NCBI RefSeq assembly: GCF_004115085.1
Contig: NZ_QXJP01000001.1
Coordinates: 124,001-188,000 of the forward strand
Source: Longirhabdus pacifica
Lineage (GTDB): Bacteria > Bacillota > Bacilli > Paenibacillales > DSM-105158
Reading direction: 5' to 3'
Length of the DNA stretch: 64,000 nucleotides
Positions within the stretch are counted from its first letter, which is position 1; each line of letters begins with the position of its first letter. The translations under genes and the position numbers were made by a program. Below the pieces are notes generated by a model. It was not told the DNA's origin. It saw nothing but the letters and a program-made list of their open reading frames with translations, and searched no databases. Below, piece by piece: positions 45,897 through 54,777 of this stretch.

Positions 45897-47620
45897 AAAG
45901 GAGTAAAAATCTAAGAATATTAATGTCAGAAGGTCAATTATCTAAAAAGCTGTTTACTATTGGTATATTACTAAATTTAATACAAGTTATTGTCATGTTA
46001 TTGATTCCATGGCTTGCTCAATTCTTCATTGATTCTTTTATTAATAAAGAACCTTTTATGTATGAACTGGTATTAATTATATTTTTATCATTAATACAAA
46101 TGATAAGTGGAGGAATAGCTTATTTTATTTTATCTACAATAGGAATTAACGTAGTTGCAAACTTACGAAAAAAATTATGGAACAAAGTGTTATCTTTACC
46201 TATGACATATTATGATAATCAAAATTCGGGTTCGACTGTTAGTAGAATAACCAATGATACATCTTCAATCATGAGTTTAATATCTTATCATTTGGTTAAT
46301 TTTATAGTAAACTCAATAACAATCATAGGTGCCATTTCATTTCTATTGATACTAGATTGGCAGATGACGCTATTGATGATAGTTATTTTACCTTTAATTG
46401 CTTTAGTAATCATCCCTCTTGGCAAGAAAATCTATCATATTTCTAAGTATATACAAGATCAATATGCTACGTTAACAAAAAAATTAATGCAAGCATTAGG
46501 TGAAATTAAATTGGTTAAGTCATCTAACTCTGAAAATTACGAAAAAGAGAATGGAAATCATTCAATCGAATCGGTTGCAGCTAGTGCTATATCTTTATCA
46601 AAAATATATGCATTTTACTATCCTTTCATGAACTTAATTGTAAGCTTGTTGACGTTTGTAATAATTGGAGTTGGCATCTATCGTCTCTCCATGGGTTTTT
46701 TAACAGCAGGTGAATTAGTCTCTTATATGTTATATTTATTTAGAGTGACTATGCCAGTTACACAAATGGGAACATTTTTTAATGAGATTCAACGTACTCG
46801 TGGAGCAACAGAAAGAATATCAGAATTGCTAAAGGAAACAGATGAAGATAGTTCTGAATCAATTACATGTATTGGTGACACTATAGATTTTACAGGAGAT
46901 ATACATTTTAAAAATGTAAATTTTGTGTACGATAGAAAAGATATTCTCAACAACATTTCTTTAAATATACCCGCAGGTAAAGTTATTGCAATTGTAGGTC
47001 CTAGTGGAAGTGGGAAATCTACTATCTTTTCCTTGTTACAAAAATATTATCATCCTGTCAGTGGGGAAATATATATTGACGGAGTTTCAGTGAAAAAAGT
47101 TTCTAATGGAAATCTAAGATCACATATTGGTTATGTTTTGCAAGAATCACCAATCATAGATGGTACAATACTTGAAAATTTGACATATGGTATTAATAGA
47201 GCAGTAACAAAAGATGATATTGATGTCAGTTTGCGATTATCTCATTCTAAACAATTTATTAACGAATTTCCTGATGGGATAAGTACCATTGTCGGGGAAA
47301 GAGGTTTGAAACTATCTGGTGGACAAAAGCAAAGAATTTCAATAGCAAGAATTTTCTTGAAAAAAACACCGATTGTCCTTTTAGATGAAGCAACTTCTAA
47401 TGTTGATCCAGACTCTGAAGAAGTCATTCAAAAAGGCGTACAGAATTTAATTGCAGATAGAACAACAATCATTATTGCACATCGACTCTCTACTGTCATG
47501 CATGCGGATCTCATTTATGTATTAGAGCAAGGAAATATCACTGGTTCTGGAACACATACTGAACTTATGAGAAATAATGAATATTATAAAGCATTTGTTA
47601 ACAAACATCAGTATACATGA
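45893..47620 (+). CDS. ABC exporter half-transporter (permease-ATPase) of RiPP locus B
   Basis: 575 residues: six membrane helices (about 20-310), then the ATPase with Walker A GPSGSGKST (about 369-377), signature LSGGQKQR, Walker B IVLLDEATS and H-loop IIAHRLS. Type IV (BmrA/LmrA-like) fold, working as a homodimer. There is no N-terminal C39 peptidase, so leader removal must be done by another protein. Predicted to export the thiazole peptide and possibly give immunity. Start overlaps the protease stop (ATGA). Confidence 0.92.
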   Translation: MKRSKNLRILMSEGQLSKKLFTIGILLNLIQVIVMLLIPWLAQFFIDSFINKEPFMYELVLIIFLSLIQMISGGIAYFILSTIGINVVANLRKKLWNKVLSLPMTYYDNQNSGSTVSRITNDTSSIMSLISYHLVNFIVNSITIIGAISFLLILDWQMTLLMIVILPLIALVIIPLGKKIYHISKYIQDQYATLTKKLMQALGEIKLVKSSNSENYEKENGNHSIESVAASAISLSKIYAFYYPFMNLIVSLLTFVIIGVGIYRLSMGFLTAGELVSYMLYLFRVTMPVTQMGTFFNEIQRTRGATERISELLKETDEDSSESITCIGDTIDFTGDIHFKNVNFVYDRKDILNNISLNIPAGKVIAIVGPSGSGKSTIFSLLQKYYHPVSGEIYIDGVSVKKVSNGNLRSHIGYVLQESPIIDGTILENLTYGINRAVTKDDIDVSLRLSHSKQFINEFPDGISTIVGERGLKLSGGQKQRISIARIFLKKTPIVLLDEATSNVDPDSEEVIQKGVQNLIADRTTIIIAHRLSTVMHADLIYVLEQGNITGSGTHTELMRNNEYYKAFVNKHQYT

Positions 47621-47838
47621 AGTGTTTACTCTCTGTGTTAATTACCATTTAAAGGTAGTAAAAAAATTATTCTTAGCTTAAATTATCATGTGGATTTTTA
47701 CTGGTTCCTGTTAAAAATGTTACAACAGCAATTGAAGTAGAAATGAATAGACATGTATAAGTAGGCATGCAGCTGTTTTCTTCCATAAGAGGATAAGTGT
47801 GTATGACTATGTAACATACATGTAAGGAGGAATATATC

Positions 47839-48363
47839 ATGAGTTTTTGGATGGAGTTTGTGCTTATTGGGCTAATCATTTATTTTGTTATGCTGCCATT
47901 ATTTCTAGTTTTACATGAGTTAGGTCATGCTATACCGTTGTATAAAGTATCCTATGGGAAAATGCTTATAGAGATTGGTTTCCCAATTAGAAATTGGAAT
48001 AAATATTGGAAAGTAAGGTTGTTAGGGATAGATTATCATATCAATCCCACATGCTTTATTATCCCGAATCAAGGAATTATATACGTTAAAAACTGGGATG
48101 TTTTAAGTAAAAAACAAAAAGCTTTCTCTGCTATCGGTGGTCCTCTCGTTTCCATTGCAATCTTTGTTTCATGTTGCCTCTTGCTTTTTCTTCCTATTCC
48201 TACTTATATAAAACAACTAGCGACGGGAAGTGCAATTGCTATTCTTCCTCAAATCATATTTACAGCAGTACCTATGGTATATACGGAAAGATTTTTTGGG
48301 AAAGGTTATGCTTCACTTCCTAGTGATGGGATGAGGTTTATACGTATTCTTAAAAATGAATAA
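47839..48363 (+). CDS. Small M50-like membrane metalloprotease, copy 2
   Basis: 174 residues, about four membrane helices. HELGH lies in helix 1-2 (VLHELGHAIPLY), AIGGPLVS matches the GPxxN site and the C-terminal SDGMR resembles the DG(G)R metal-ligand motif of site-2 proteases. So this is a minimal but apparently complete intramembrane protease. In the TOMM cluster it could process the peptide or act in immunity. AAGGAGG precedes the ATG. Confidence 0.78.
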   Translation: MSFWMEFVLIGLIIYFVMLPLFLVLHELGHAIPLYKVSYGKMLIEIGFPIRNWNKYWKVRLLGIDYHINPTCFIIPNQGIIYVKNWDVLSKKQKAFSAIGGPLVSIAIFVSCCLLLFLPIPTYIKQLATGSAIAILPQIIFTAVPMVYTERFFGKGYASLPSDGMRFIRILKNE

Positions 48364-48464
48364 TCCATATAAATAAACATGTATAAATGGTCATGCAGCA
48401 TTGTTCTTTTATGAGAGGATAGGTGTGCATGACTATGTCACATGCATGTAAGGAGGAATATATC

Positions 48465-48995
48465 ATGAGTTTTTGGATGGAATTTGTGCTTATAGGGCTA
48501 ATTATTTATTTTGTCATGCTTCCTTTATCTGTAGTTTTACATGAGTTAGGCCATGCTATACCGTTGTATAGAGTATCCTATGGGAAAATGCTTATAGAGA
48601 TTGGTTTCCCGATTAGAAACTGGGATAAATATTGGAAAGTAAGGTGCGCTGGGATAGAATTTCACATCAACCCTACATGCTTTATCATCCCGAATCAAGG
48701 AATTATATACGTTAAAAACTGGGATGTTTTAAGTAAAAAACAAAAAGCTTTCTCTGCTATCGGTGGTCCTCTCGTTTCCATTGCAATCTTTGTTTTATGT
48801 TGCTTCTTGCTTTTTCTGCCTATTCCTCCTTTTATTAAACACCTAGCGACGGGAAGTGCAATTTCTATTCTACCTCAAATCATATTTACAGCAGTACCTA
48901 TGGAATATACCGAAAGATTTTTTGGAAAAGAATATGCTGGTATAGTTAAATATAGTGATGGAATGCGGCTTCTACTTATTTTAAAAAACAAGTAA
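48465..48995 (+). CDS. Small M50-like membrane metalloprotease, copy 3
   Basis: 176 residues, close paralogue of the gene at 47839: the same HELGH, WDVLSKKQKAFSAIGGP and SDGMR motifs, with differences concentrated around residues 50-60 and the C-terminal loop (EYAGIVKYSDGMRLLL). The ATG at 48465 has AGGAGG; the frame from 48423 extends into the leader and is unlikely. Retaining two intact copies suggests dosage or different targets. Confidence 0.78.
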   Translation: MSFWMEFVLIGLIIYFVMLPLSVVLHELGHAIPLYRVSYGKMLIEIGFPIRNWDKYWKVRCAGIEFHINPTCFIIPNQGIIYVKNWDVLSKKQKAFSAIGGPLVSIAIFVLCCFLLFLPIPPFIKHLATGSAISILPQIIFTAVPMEYTERFFGKEYAGIVKYSDGMRLLLILKNK

Positions 48996-49121
48996 GCTTA
49001 AAATTGGCTCTAAAATGCAACATACATAATTAAAATCTACCTATTCACTTCAAACAAAATACAACACCTCCCTTTTCCTATTCACCAATGAGCTAGTGTA
49101 CTCATATGTTAAACATAATAC

Positions 49122-49221
49122 ATAAGTTGAATGAACTTATTCGTACAACTTATACCACTATGCATGAGATGGAGAAATCTCCATATCACAACCTTTACGC
49201 CTGGCAACTGAGGTGTAAACT
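49122..49221. repeat. Interspersed structured repeat, copy 5
   Basis: AAGTTGAATGAACTTATTCGTACAACTT-type left hairpin (diverged), GCATGAGATGGAGAAAT, then TTTACGCCTGGCAACTGAGG with a mutated closing arm (GGTGTAAA), and a weak ATTCCATCAT end. It occupies the gap between RiPP locus B and the ABC importer and ends 39 bases before the start codon of the next gene. Confidence 0.7.
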
Positions 49222-49260
49222 TCTATTCCATCATATATAGGTTTGAAGGGAGTGCTTTCG

Positions 49261-50265
49261 TTGAAAAAAATCATATGTACGTTGTCATTATGCGTTATAT
49301 TGGCATTCAGTTTAACCAGCTGTACGAGTGAAGATACCAATACAGAACAAAGAATTAGCGTGGCTGAAGTGACACGCTCGTTATTTTATGCCCCTTTCTA
49401 TGTAGCGATACAGGAAGGTTTTTTTGTTGAGAAAGGACTAAATATTGAACTTACCACCACTTGGGGTGGAGATAAAACGATGACCACCTTATTAGCCAAC
49501 GGTGCAGATATTGCGCTTATCGGTGCCGAAACTACGATCTATGTGTACGCACAGGATGCGGTAGATCCCGTCATTAATTTTGCTCAGCTCACACAAACCG
49601 ACGGTACATTCCTCGTAGCAAGAAATAAAGCGGATGATTTTTCTTGGGATGATGTGAAAGGCAGTACGTTCCTCGGACAGCGAAAAGGCGGCATGCCACA
49701 AATGGTCGGTGAATATGTACTGAAACAAAAAGGAATCGATCCACAAGAAGATCTGGAGCTTATTCAAAATATAGAGTTTGCCAATATTGCTAGTGCTTTT
49801 GCGACGGGTACAGGAGATTACGTACAGTTATTTGAGCCGCAAGCTAGCGTGTTTGAAAAAGAAGGAGTCGGGCATGTTGTCGCCTCTTTTGGTTTGGAAT
49901 CTGGCTTCGTTCCTTACACCGTATTCATGGCAAAACAAAGTTATATGGAAGAAAACGAAGAGGTGACCTCCAATTTTACCGCTGCGCTACATGAAGGTCA
50001 AAAGTGGGTGCAAAATCATACGGCACAAGAAATAGCAGACGTTGTGGCGCCATATTTCGAAGATATTGAAGCTTCCATCATGGTTACGGTCATTGATCGC
50101 TACAAACAACAAGGGTCGTATGCGGAACATCCCCTGCTGGATGAAAAAGAATGGAATCACTTGCAAGATATAATGCAAGAAGCGGGCGAATTGCCAGAAT
50201 GGGTGGAGCATGAGGTTTTAGTTAACACTTCTTTTGCCAACACATCGCTGGAGCAGTCAGAGTGA
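49261..50265 (+). CDS. ABC importer substrate-binding lipoprotein (SsuA/ThiY-like)
   Basis: Lipoprotein signal ending in the lipobox LTSC (Cys about residue 17), then an NMT1/SsuA-like fold: AEVTRSLFYAPFYVAIQEGFFVEKGLNIEL, GGDKTMTTLLANGADIALIGAE. 334 residues. Family members bind alkanesulfonates, nitrate or pyrimidine thiamine precursors; sequence alone does not decide, and no TPP riboswitch was recognised upstream. Start TTG is eight bases after AAGGGAG (49246-49252). The stop overlaps the ATPase start. Confidence 0.88.
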   Translation: MKKIICTLSLCVILAFSLTSCTSEDTNTEQRISVAEVTRSLFYAPFYVAIQEGFFVEKGLNIELTTTWGGDKTMTTLLANGADIALIGAETTIYVYAQDAVDPVINFAQLTQTDGTFLVARNKADDFSWDDVKGSTFLGQRKGGMPQMVGEYVLKQKGIDPQEDLELIQNIEFANIASAFATGTGDYVQLFEPQASVFEKEGVGHVVASFGLESGFVPYTVFMAKQSYMEENEEVTSNFTAALHEGQKWVQNHTAQEIADVVAPYFEDIEASIMVTVIDRYKQQGSYAEHPLLDEKEWNHLQDIMQEAGELPEWVEHEVLVNTSFANTSLEQSE

Positions 50266-51041
50266 TGAGCTTCGTTACGATCGAAAACATTTCCCATGTT
50301 TATATCAAGCAGGCTACTACTTTGCTTGCATTAGAAGAGATTAACTTGGCTATTCAACAAGGCGAATTCATTTCTTTCCTTGGTCCAAGTGGGTGTGGAA
50401 AATCTACGTTGCTATCCATCATTAGCGGATTGTTAAAACCGACTTTTGGGAGTGTGAAGTTGGAAGGAGAACGGGTTGTCAAACCTTCCAAACATATCGG
50501 ACATATGTTCCAACAAGACTTCTTGCTGCCATGGAAAACGATCGAAGAAAACAGCTGGCTAGGCCATAAGATTATGGGAACACTCGACGCAAGTATTAAA
50601 GAAGAAGTACACCAACTACTAGCGGCAATGGGGCTTGGGGATGTGTATAAAAAATATCCGCATGAACTTTCAGGAGGAATGAGACAGCGCGTTGCGTTAG
50701 TGCGTACCATTGCAGTCAAACCTAAACTAGTTTTATTAGACGAAGCTTTTTCTGCATTAGATGTCGTGACGAAATTACAACTTGAAAATATGACGCAACA
50801 CATACTAGAAAAGCACCAGATGACGAGTATTCTCGTGACCCACGATTTTCAAGAAGCGATTGCCATGTCGGATCGCGTTGTACTTCTTCATCATAACCCT
50901 GGCCGCATTAGAAAAATATTTGAAGTTCCGATAGAACTGCGTCGTCTCGATCCTGTAGATGCTAGAAATCACTACATGTTCACAGAACTTAGTCAAGAAA
51001 TATGGGAGGCTCTAAACCGTGATGGAACAGCAACAGCTTAA
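50265..51041 (+). CDS. ABC importer ATPase (SsuB/ThiZ-like)
   Basis: 258 residues. Walker [11 protein letters not shown]-loop [10 protein letters not shown], signature [11 protein letters not shown], Walker [14 protein letters not shown]-loop VTHDFQEAI. Pairs with the downstream permease. Starts at ATG 50265 overlapping the lipoprotein stop; a GTG at 50262 is an alternative. Overlaps the permease gene by 23 bases. Confidence 0.92.
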   Translation: MSFVTIENISHVYIKQATTLLALEEINLAIQQGEFISFLGPSGCGKSTLLSIISGLLKPTFGSVKLEGERVVKPSKHIGHMFQQDFLLPWKTIEENSWLGHKIMGTLDASIKEEVHQLLAAMGLGDVYKKYPHELSGGMRQRVALVRTIAVKPKLVLLDEAFSALDVVTKLQLENMTQHILEKHQMTSILVTHDFQEAIAMSDRVVLLHHNPGRIRKIFEVPIELRRLDPVDARNHYMFTELSQEIWEALNRDGTATA

Positions 51042-51828
51042 CACATTGCAAAGAGCACAGAAGCGGAAACAGCAACGTGAACGCCAAGTCATTCTCCTCA
51101 CACAGATAAGCATCTTAGTCGGTGGTATAGGACTGTGGGAACTTGCTGCTAGACTAGCATGGATCGATCCTTTACTATTTAGCATGCCGTCAAAAATAGC
51201 CCTGCTGTTTTGGGAAAAATGGAACGATGGGAGCTTATGGATTCATATGTCTGTCACGCTATATGAAACGATTGCTGGTTTTTTGCTCGGAACATTATTC
51301 GGTGTCATGATCGCCACCATGTTATGGTGGTCTCCTTTTTTGTCGCGCGTCCTCGATCCGTACCTCGTCATTTTTAACGCCATGCCAAAAGTAGCCTTGG
51401 GTCCGATGATCATCGTTGCATTTGGTCCTACCCAAACTTCCATTATCGCGATGGGTATTCTCATCTGTGTCATCATTACGACGCTTGTCGTCTATGCTGG
51501 ATTTAAAGAAGTCGATGTAAATAAACTAAAAGTCATTCAAACATTCGGAGGAAATAAGCTGCAACTGTACACACAGGTTGTACTTCCTGCTACTGTACCG
51601 ATTATTATTTCTGCCTTAAAAGTAAATGTAGGCTTAGCGTGGGTTGGTGTCATCGTCGGTGAATTTCTCGTTTCAAAAGAAGGTCTAGGCTATCTTATTA
51701 TCTACGGATTTCAAGTATTTCAGTTTACACTGGTGATGCTCAGCATGATTATTATCGCCATCTTTGCCACGATCATGTATCAACTCATCTACATTCTCGA
51801 AAAATATGTAGTTAAAAATAACAAATAA
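51019..51828 (+). CDS. ABC importer permease (SsuC/ThiX-like)
   Basis: 269 residues, six membrane helices with the EAA-loop region [33 protein letters not shown] 35-residue charged, Gln/Arg-rich N-terminus ([20 protein letters not shown]) precedes helix 1. Start GTG 51019 is nine bases after GGGAGG; ATG 51022 also possible. Completes the three-gene importer operon. Confidence 0.9.
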   Translation: MMEQQQLNTLQRAQKRKQQRERQVILLTQISILVGGIGLWELAARLAWIDPLLFSMPSKIALLFWEKWNDGSLWIHMSVTLYETIAGFLLGTLFGVMIATMLWWSPFLSRVLDPYLVIFNAMPKVALGPMIIVAFGPTQTSIIAMGILICVIITTLVVYAGFKEVDVNKLKVIQTFGGNKLQLYTQVVLPATVPIIISALKVNVGLAWVGVIVGEFLVSKEGLGYLIIYGFQVFQFTLVMLSMIIIAIFATIMYQLIYILEKYVVKNNK

Positions 51829-51879
51829 ATTACTAATACATGGTATAATGGGTGGAGCGATAGTATGGGGGGTAGATGA

Positions 51880-52401
51880 ATGAAGGATGTTTTGGTTACT
51901 ACTACAAGTCAGACCATTTCATTAAAGCTGGCGGATAATTCAGGTCACACCATAATGAAAAACTTATTGTCACTTTACTTGCACGACCTTTCAAAGTACA
52001 TGGATGATCTGGAATTAAATGAACAAGGGCTATACGAGTATGACGGGTTATATTTATATTTTGAAAAAAACGATTTGTTACCATACTTTATTATGCTTGA
52101 TGATAAAGTGATAGGTTTTATGTTACTCAGCTTACCTCCGTTTGCTCCTTGTGATGCTGACTTCTATGTGAATGAGATTTTTATTTTGAAGAAATATCGG
52201 AGACATGGCTATGGTAGTCAAGCCGTCCATCACATTTTTAAACGGTATAAAGGAAATTACTTTATATTTCAATCACAAAAAAATAAAGAAGCAATAGACT
52301 TTTGGAAAAAAACATTAAATCAAGCAGACATTCAATATGAAGAAATGATCAAAGATATTGACGGGGAAAGGTGTTTAGTGCAAATATTTGATATCTCATA
52401 A
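51880..52401 (+). CDS. GNAT-family N-acetyltransferase
   Basis: 173 residues with a GNAT core; acetyl-CoA motif A is KKYRRHGYGSQAVHHIF (Arg-x-x-Gly-x-Gly). Preceding strand FYVNEIFILKKY fits beta 4. Substrate unknown. GGGGGG lies before the ATG. Monocistronic. Confidence 0.82.
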   Translation: MKDVLVTTTSQTISLKLADNSGHTIMKNLLSLYLHDLSKYMDDLELNEQGLYEYDGLYLYFEKNDLLPYFIMLDDKVIGFMLLSLPPFAPCDADFYVNEIFILKKYRRHGYGSQAVHHIFKRYKGNYFIFQSQKNKEAIDFWKKTLNQADIQYEEMIKDIDGERCLVQIFDIS

Positions 52402-52433
52402 ACTTTTTATATAAAATTTACATTATTATTTAC

Positions 52434-52627
52434 TTTAAACTTTTTATTAAATGAAATATAATAAACACAGATGGTGATTTGTTAAATCTTAAGAACAGGA
52501 TTTACAATATTTCCAACTGTAAGTAGTTCATACTTCACAGCCTTACACGTCGGTGTATGAAGTGGATATGATGCTTAGTCCAATAATATTTTACCTTAAA
52601 GCGTCGTTTTGCTTTAAGGTTCTTTTT
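52434..52627 (+). ncRNA. Candidate structured RNA or attenuator leader
   Basis: TTTAAA (52434-52439), 17 bases, TATAAT (52457-52462) form a promoter. About 160 bases later ACCTTAAAGC pairs with GCTTTAAGGT and is followed by a T-run (52593-52627). Between them are smaller hairpins (TTACA/TGTAA near 52502-52522 and TTCATAC/GTATGAA near 52527-52561) and no ORF with a ribosome-binding site. It is either a small RNA or a leader that terminates before the zinc-ribbon gene. No known riboswitch class was recognised. Confidence 0.4.
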
Positions 52628-52696
52628 GTTATAGAAAATATTTTAATATATAGCTATGATTGTTTTTCACAATTATATATAATAAGGATAATAAAA

Positions 52697-52897
52697 ATGT
52701 CATTGTCATTTTCTTCATTACATAGGGAGGGATGCTTTATCGAACACAGCAATCAGGATGATCATTTTGTTTGTGGTAGATGTGATGCAAAGTTTCATAT
52801 TAAGGATAGAGTGACGATGAAAGATGAGGACAAATGTTTTCAATTGTGTAGAACTTGTTTTATTATTATATGGGAGAAATCAGAAATAAAGAAATAA
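52697..52897 (+). CDS. Small zinc-ribbon-like protein, 66 residues
   Basis: Two CxxC pairs (CGRC and CRTC, about 18 residues apart with further Cys) predict one zinc site; the C-terminus is charged. Start ATG 52697 has AAGGATAA upstream, a weak site; GGGAGG at 52725-52730 fits only an out-of-frame ATG. It lies 82 bases before cas6 on the same strand. Function unknown. Confidence 0.5.
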   Translation: MSLSFSSLHREGCFIEHSNQDDHFVCGRCDAKFHIKDRVTMKDEDKCFQLCRTCFIIIWEKSEIKK

Positions 52898-52979
52898 GAA
52901 TTTTCTGTATTATGAAAATAAAGTAAAGTGAACAGATGAAATTAACAATTACTGGACATTGTCGTGAGAGGATGAAATA

Positions 52980-53729
52980 ATGAGACTTAGACTTACTTTT
53001 CGTTGCAGTCATCAAAAACCACTAGTATTACCGATAGATTATCATAGTTTGTTACAAGGCTTTATTTATAAAGCATTGGAAGATGAACATTTTGCTACCT
53101 TTTTACATGATGAAGGATATACACATGACAATCGTTCATTTAAATTATTTACGTTCAGTCGTTTGTATGGAAAATATACGATACATAAGCAAAAGAAGCA
53201 GATCATATTTACAGATGAAGTCGTATTGTATATTAGCTCAATTTTACCATCCTTTATTCAACTGTTAGGACAGACTCTAACAACCTCTTCTTCTCTTCAT
53301 TTGCATCATCAACGCATCACGACGGAATCATTGGAATATGAAAAGGTAGAAATAAAGGATAACGTTTGTGTCATTAAAATGTTATCTCCCATTACGGTGC
53401 ATAGCACGTTTGTCAATCATCAGCAGAAAAAAATAACGCAATATTATGATCCAGAAGATGCAGCGTTCTCTCATCTCGTTTCTACTAATATAATGAAAAA
53501 GTACGCCGCATATTATAATGAAGAAGCGGCTGGTACACTACATATTAAACCTATACATGTGACAAAAAGAGACAAGGTCATCACAAGGTTTAGAGGATTT
53601 ATTATCGCAGCCTGGAACGGAACGTATGAGCTGGAAGGAGATGCTGCGCTTATTCAGTTTGCCCATGCAGTGGGTCTAGGCTCTAGAAATGCACAAGGAT
53701 TCGGTATGTTTGAGAAGATTTCAACATAA
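52980..53729 (+). CDS. cas6: Cas6 CRISPR endoribonuclease (solitary)
   Basis: Cleaves pre-crRNA at the base of the repeat hairpin. 249 residues with tandem ferredoxin-like RRM folds; the C-terminal glycine-rich loop GLGSRNAQGFGMF is diagnostic. His residues near the N-terminus (HQKPLVLPIDYHSLLQG) are catalytic candidates. It has no cas1, cas2, cas3 or effector gene beside it; the only array in the window is 7.6 kb downstream. AGAGGA precedes the ATG. Confidence 0.9.
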   Translation: MRLRLTFRCSHQKPLVLPIDYHSLLQGFIYKALEDEHFATFLHDEGYTHDNRSFKLFTFSRLYGKYTIHKQKKQIIFTDEVVLYISSILPSFIQLLGQTLTTSSSLHLHHQRITTESLEYEKVEIKDNVCVIKMLSPITVHSTFVNHQQKKITQYYDPEDAAFSHLVSTNIMKKYAAYYNEEAAGTLHIKPIHVTKRDKVITRFRGFIIAAWNGTYELEGDAALIQFAHAVGLGSRNAQGFGMFEKIST

Positions 53730-53853
53730 TGGTTAGACATGCATTATATTCATGCTACATGCAGTGAATAATATAAGGTATGGACATATTTAACTTAACA
53801 TGTAACTGTAGATTTTATCGTAGATGTAACGGTGACTTCACGAGAGGTAGGGG

Positions 53854-54777
53854 ATGTTGTACTTGAAGGTAAAGAAAAAATCGCTATTGAATTACTTGAA
53901 ATTACTCTCCGCCCTCATCATTATATATTTTTTAGTTCAACAAGTGAGTAAAAATGTAGACGAGATTTTTTTGTATGTGAAAACGATAAATGGATGGTTT
54001 TTTTCTTCTCTAGCCGTTTTTACGCTTTTTTTAATGATGCAAGGATGGAATTGGATTCAAATATTGAACTATCCTCATCGACATATAGCAGTGTCTCGCG
54101 GGTTACATATTTATATCAACTCACAATTTGCAAAATATATCCCAGGAGGTGTTTGGAACTATATAGGTAGAGTGATGCTCACATCAGCAGAAGGGGTTTC
54201 TGTCCCTCATCAGATGGCTACCATCTTTTATGAACATGTCCTGTTAATTACGGCTGCTGCTATTTACGGACTGTATTTATTATATGAAATAGGTTATATC
54301 TCAGAGCTCATCATCATATGGATCGGCATAAGTGCTTTTTTATTTCACTTTTTTTACACGCCTCTTACTTCATTTATAAATAGAAAGTTAAGCAAAATAA
54401 AAAAGATAAATAACATCACGTGGACACTTCCAAGGAACAAATTTTACCTTTTTCTGATATACTTTCTGATAAGCCATTTTGTGATGGGTTTATCGTATTG
54501 GATGTTGATTAGAAGTTTTTACATTACCGATATCTCGCTGTTTTATGCTGCTGGAACGTTCGCTCTAGCATGGCTGATTGGGCTGTTAAGTCCCTTGCCA
54601 GGTGGATTAGGAGTGAGAGAAGGGATGCTGCTTTATTTTCTTTCGTTTTACGTGGACAGTAGCGTAGCATTACAAATCGCCATCATTTCTCGCATTTGGA
54701 ATATATGTGGTGAAATATTATTTTATATTATCGCTAATAGTTGGGCAACCATAAAGAAAGGTTGGAAGTACACATGA
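53854..54777 (+). CDS. YbhN/UPF0104-type flippase-like membrane protein
   Basis: 307 residues, about eight membrane helices. Family marks: SQFAKYIPGGVWNYIGRV and LSPLPGGLGVREGMLLYFL. Related to the flippase domain of MprF and AglD; likely moves a glycolipid or related precursor. The stop overlaps the following glycosyltransferase start (ATGA), so the two probably act on one envelope molecule. Start ATG 53854 follows GAGAGG; TTG at 53863 is an alternative. Confidence 0.82.
   Translation: MLYLKVKKKSLLNYLKLLSALIIIYFLVQQVSKNVDEIFLYVKTINGWFFSSLAVFTLFLMMQGWNWIQILNYPHRHIAVSRGLHIYINSQFAKYIPGGVWNYIGRVMLTSAEGVSVPHQMATIFYEHVLLITAAAIYGLYLLYEIGYISELIIIWIGISAFLFHFFYTPLTSFINRKLSKIKKINNITWTLPRNKFYLFLIYFLISHFVMGLSYWMLIRSFYITDISLFYAAGTFALAWLIGLLSPLPGGLGVREGMLLYFLSFYVDSSVALQIAIISRIWNICGEILFYIIANSWATIKKGWKYT

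Larger units (their letters stand above)
47735..48995 (+). repeat. Tandem duplication of M50 gene with its leader
   Basis: The two M50 genes and about 90 bases before each (GACATGTATAAG...GGCATGCAGC...GTGTGTATGACTATGT... then TAAGGAGGAATATATCATGAG) are near-identical in order and sequence, so the unit was copied with its promoter/leader region. Confidence 0.8.

Noticed and set aside
45893..47620. ABC transporter as a bifunctional peptidase-exporter (PCAT)
   Set aside because: No N-terminal C39 domain with the Cys/His motif; the chain begins almost directly with membrane helix 1.
49122..49260. Possible TPP riboswitch before the ABC importer, suggested by CTGAGG in the leader
   Set aside because: The CTGAGG belongs to the central hairpin of the interspersed repeat, which also occurs at unrelated sites; the other TPP conserved blocks are absent.
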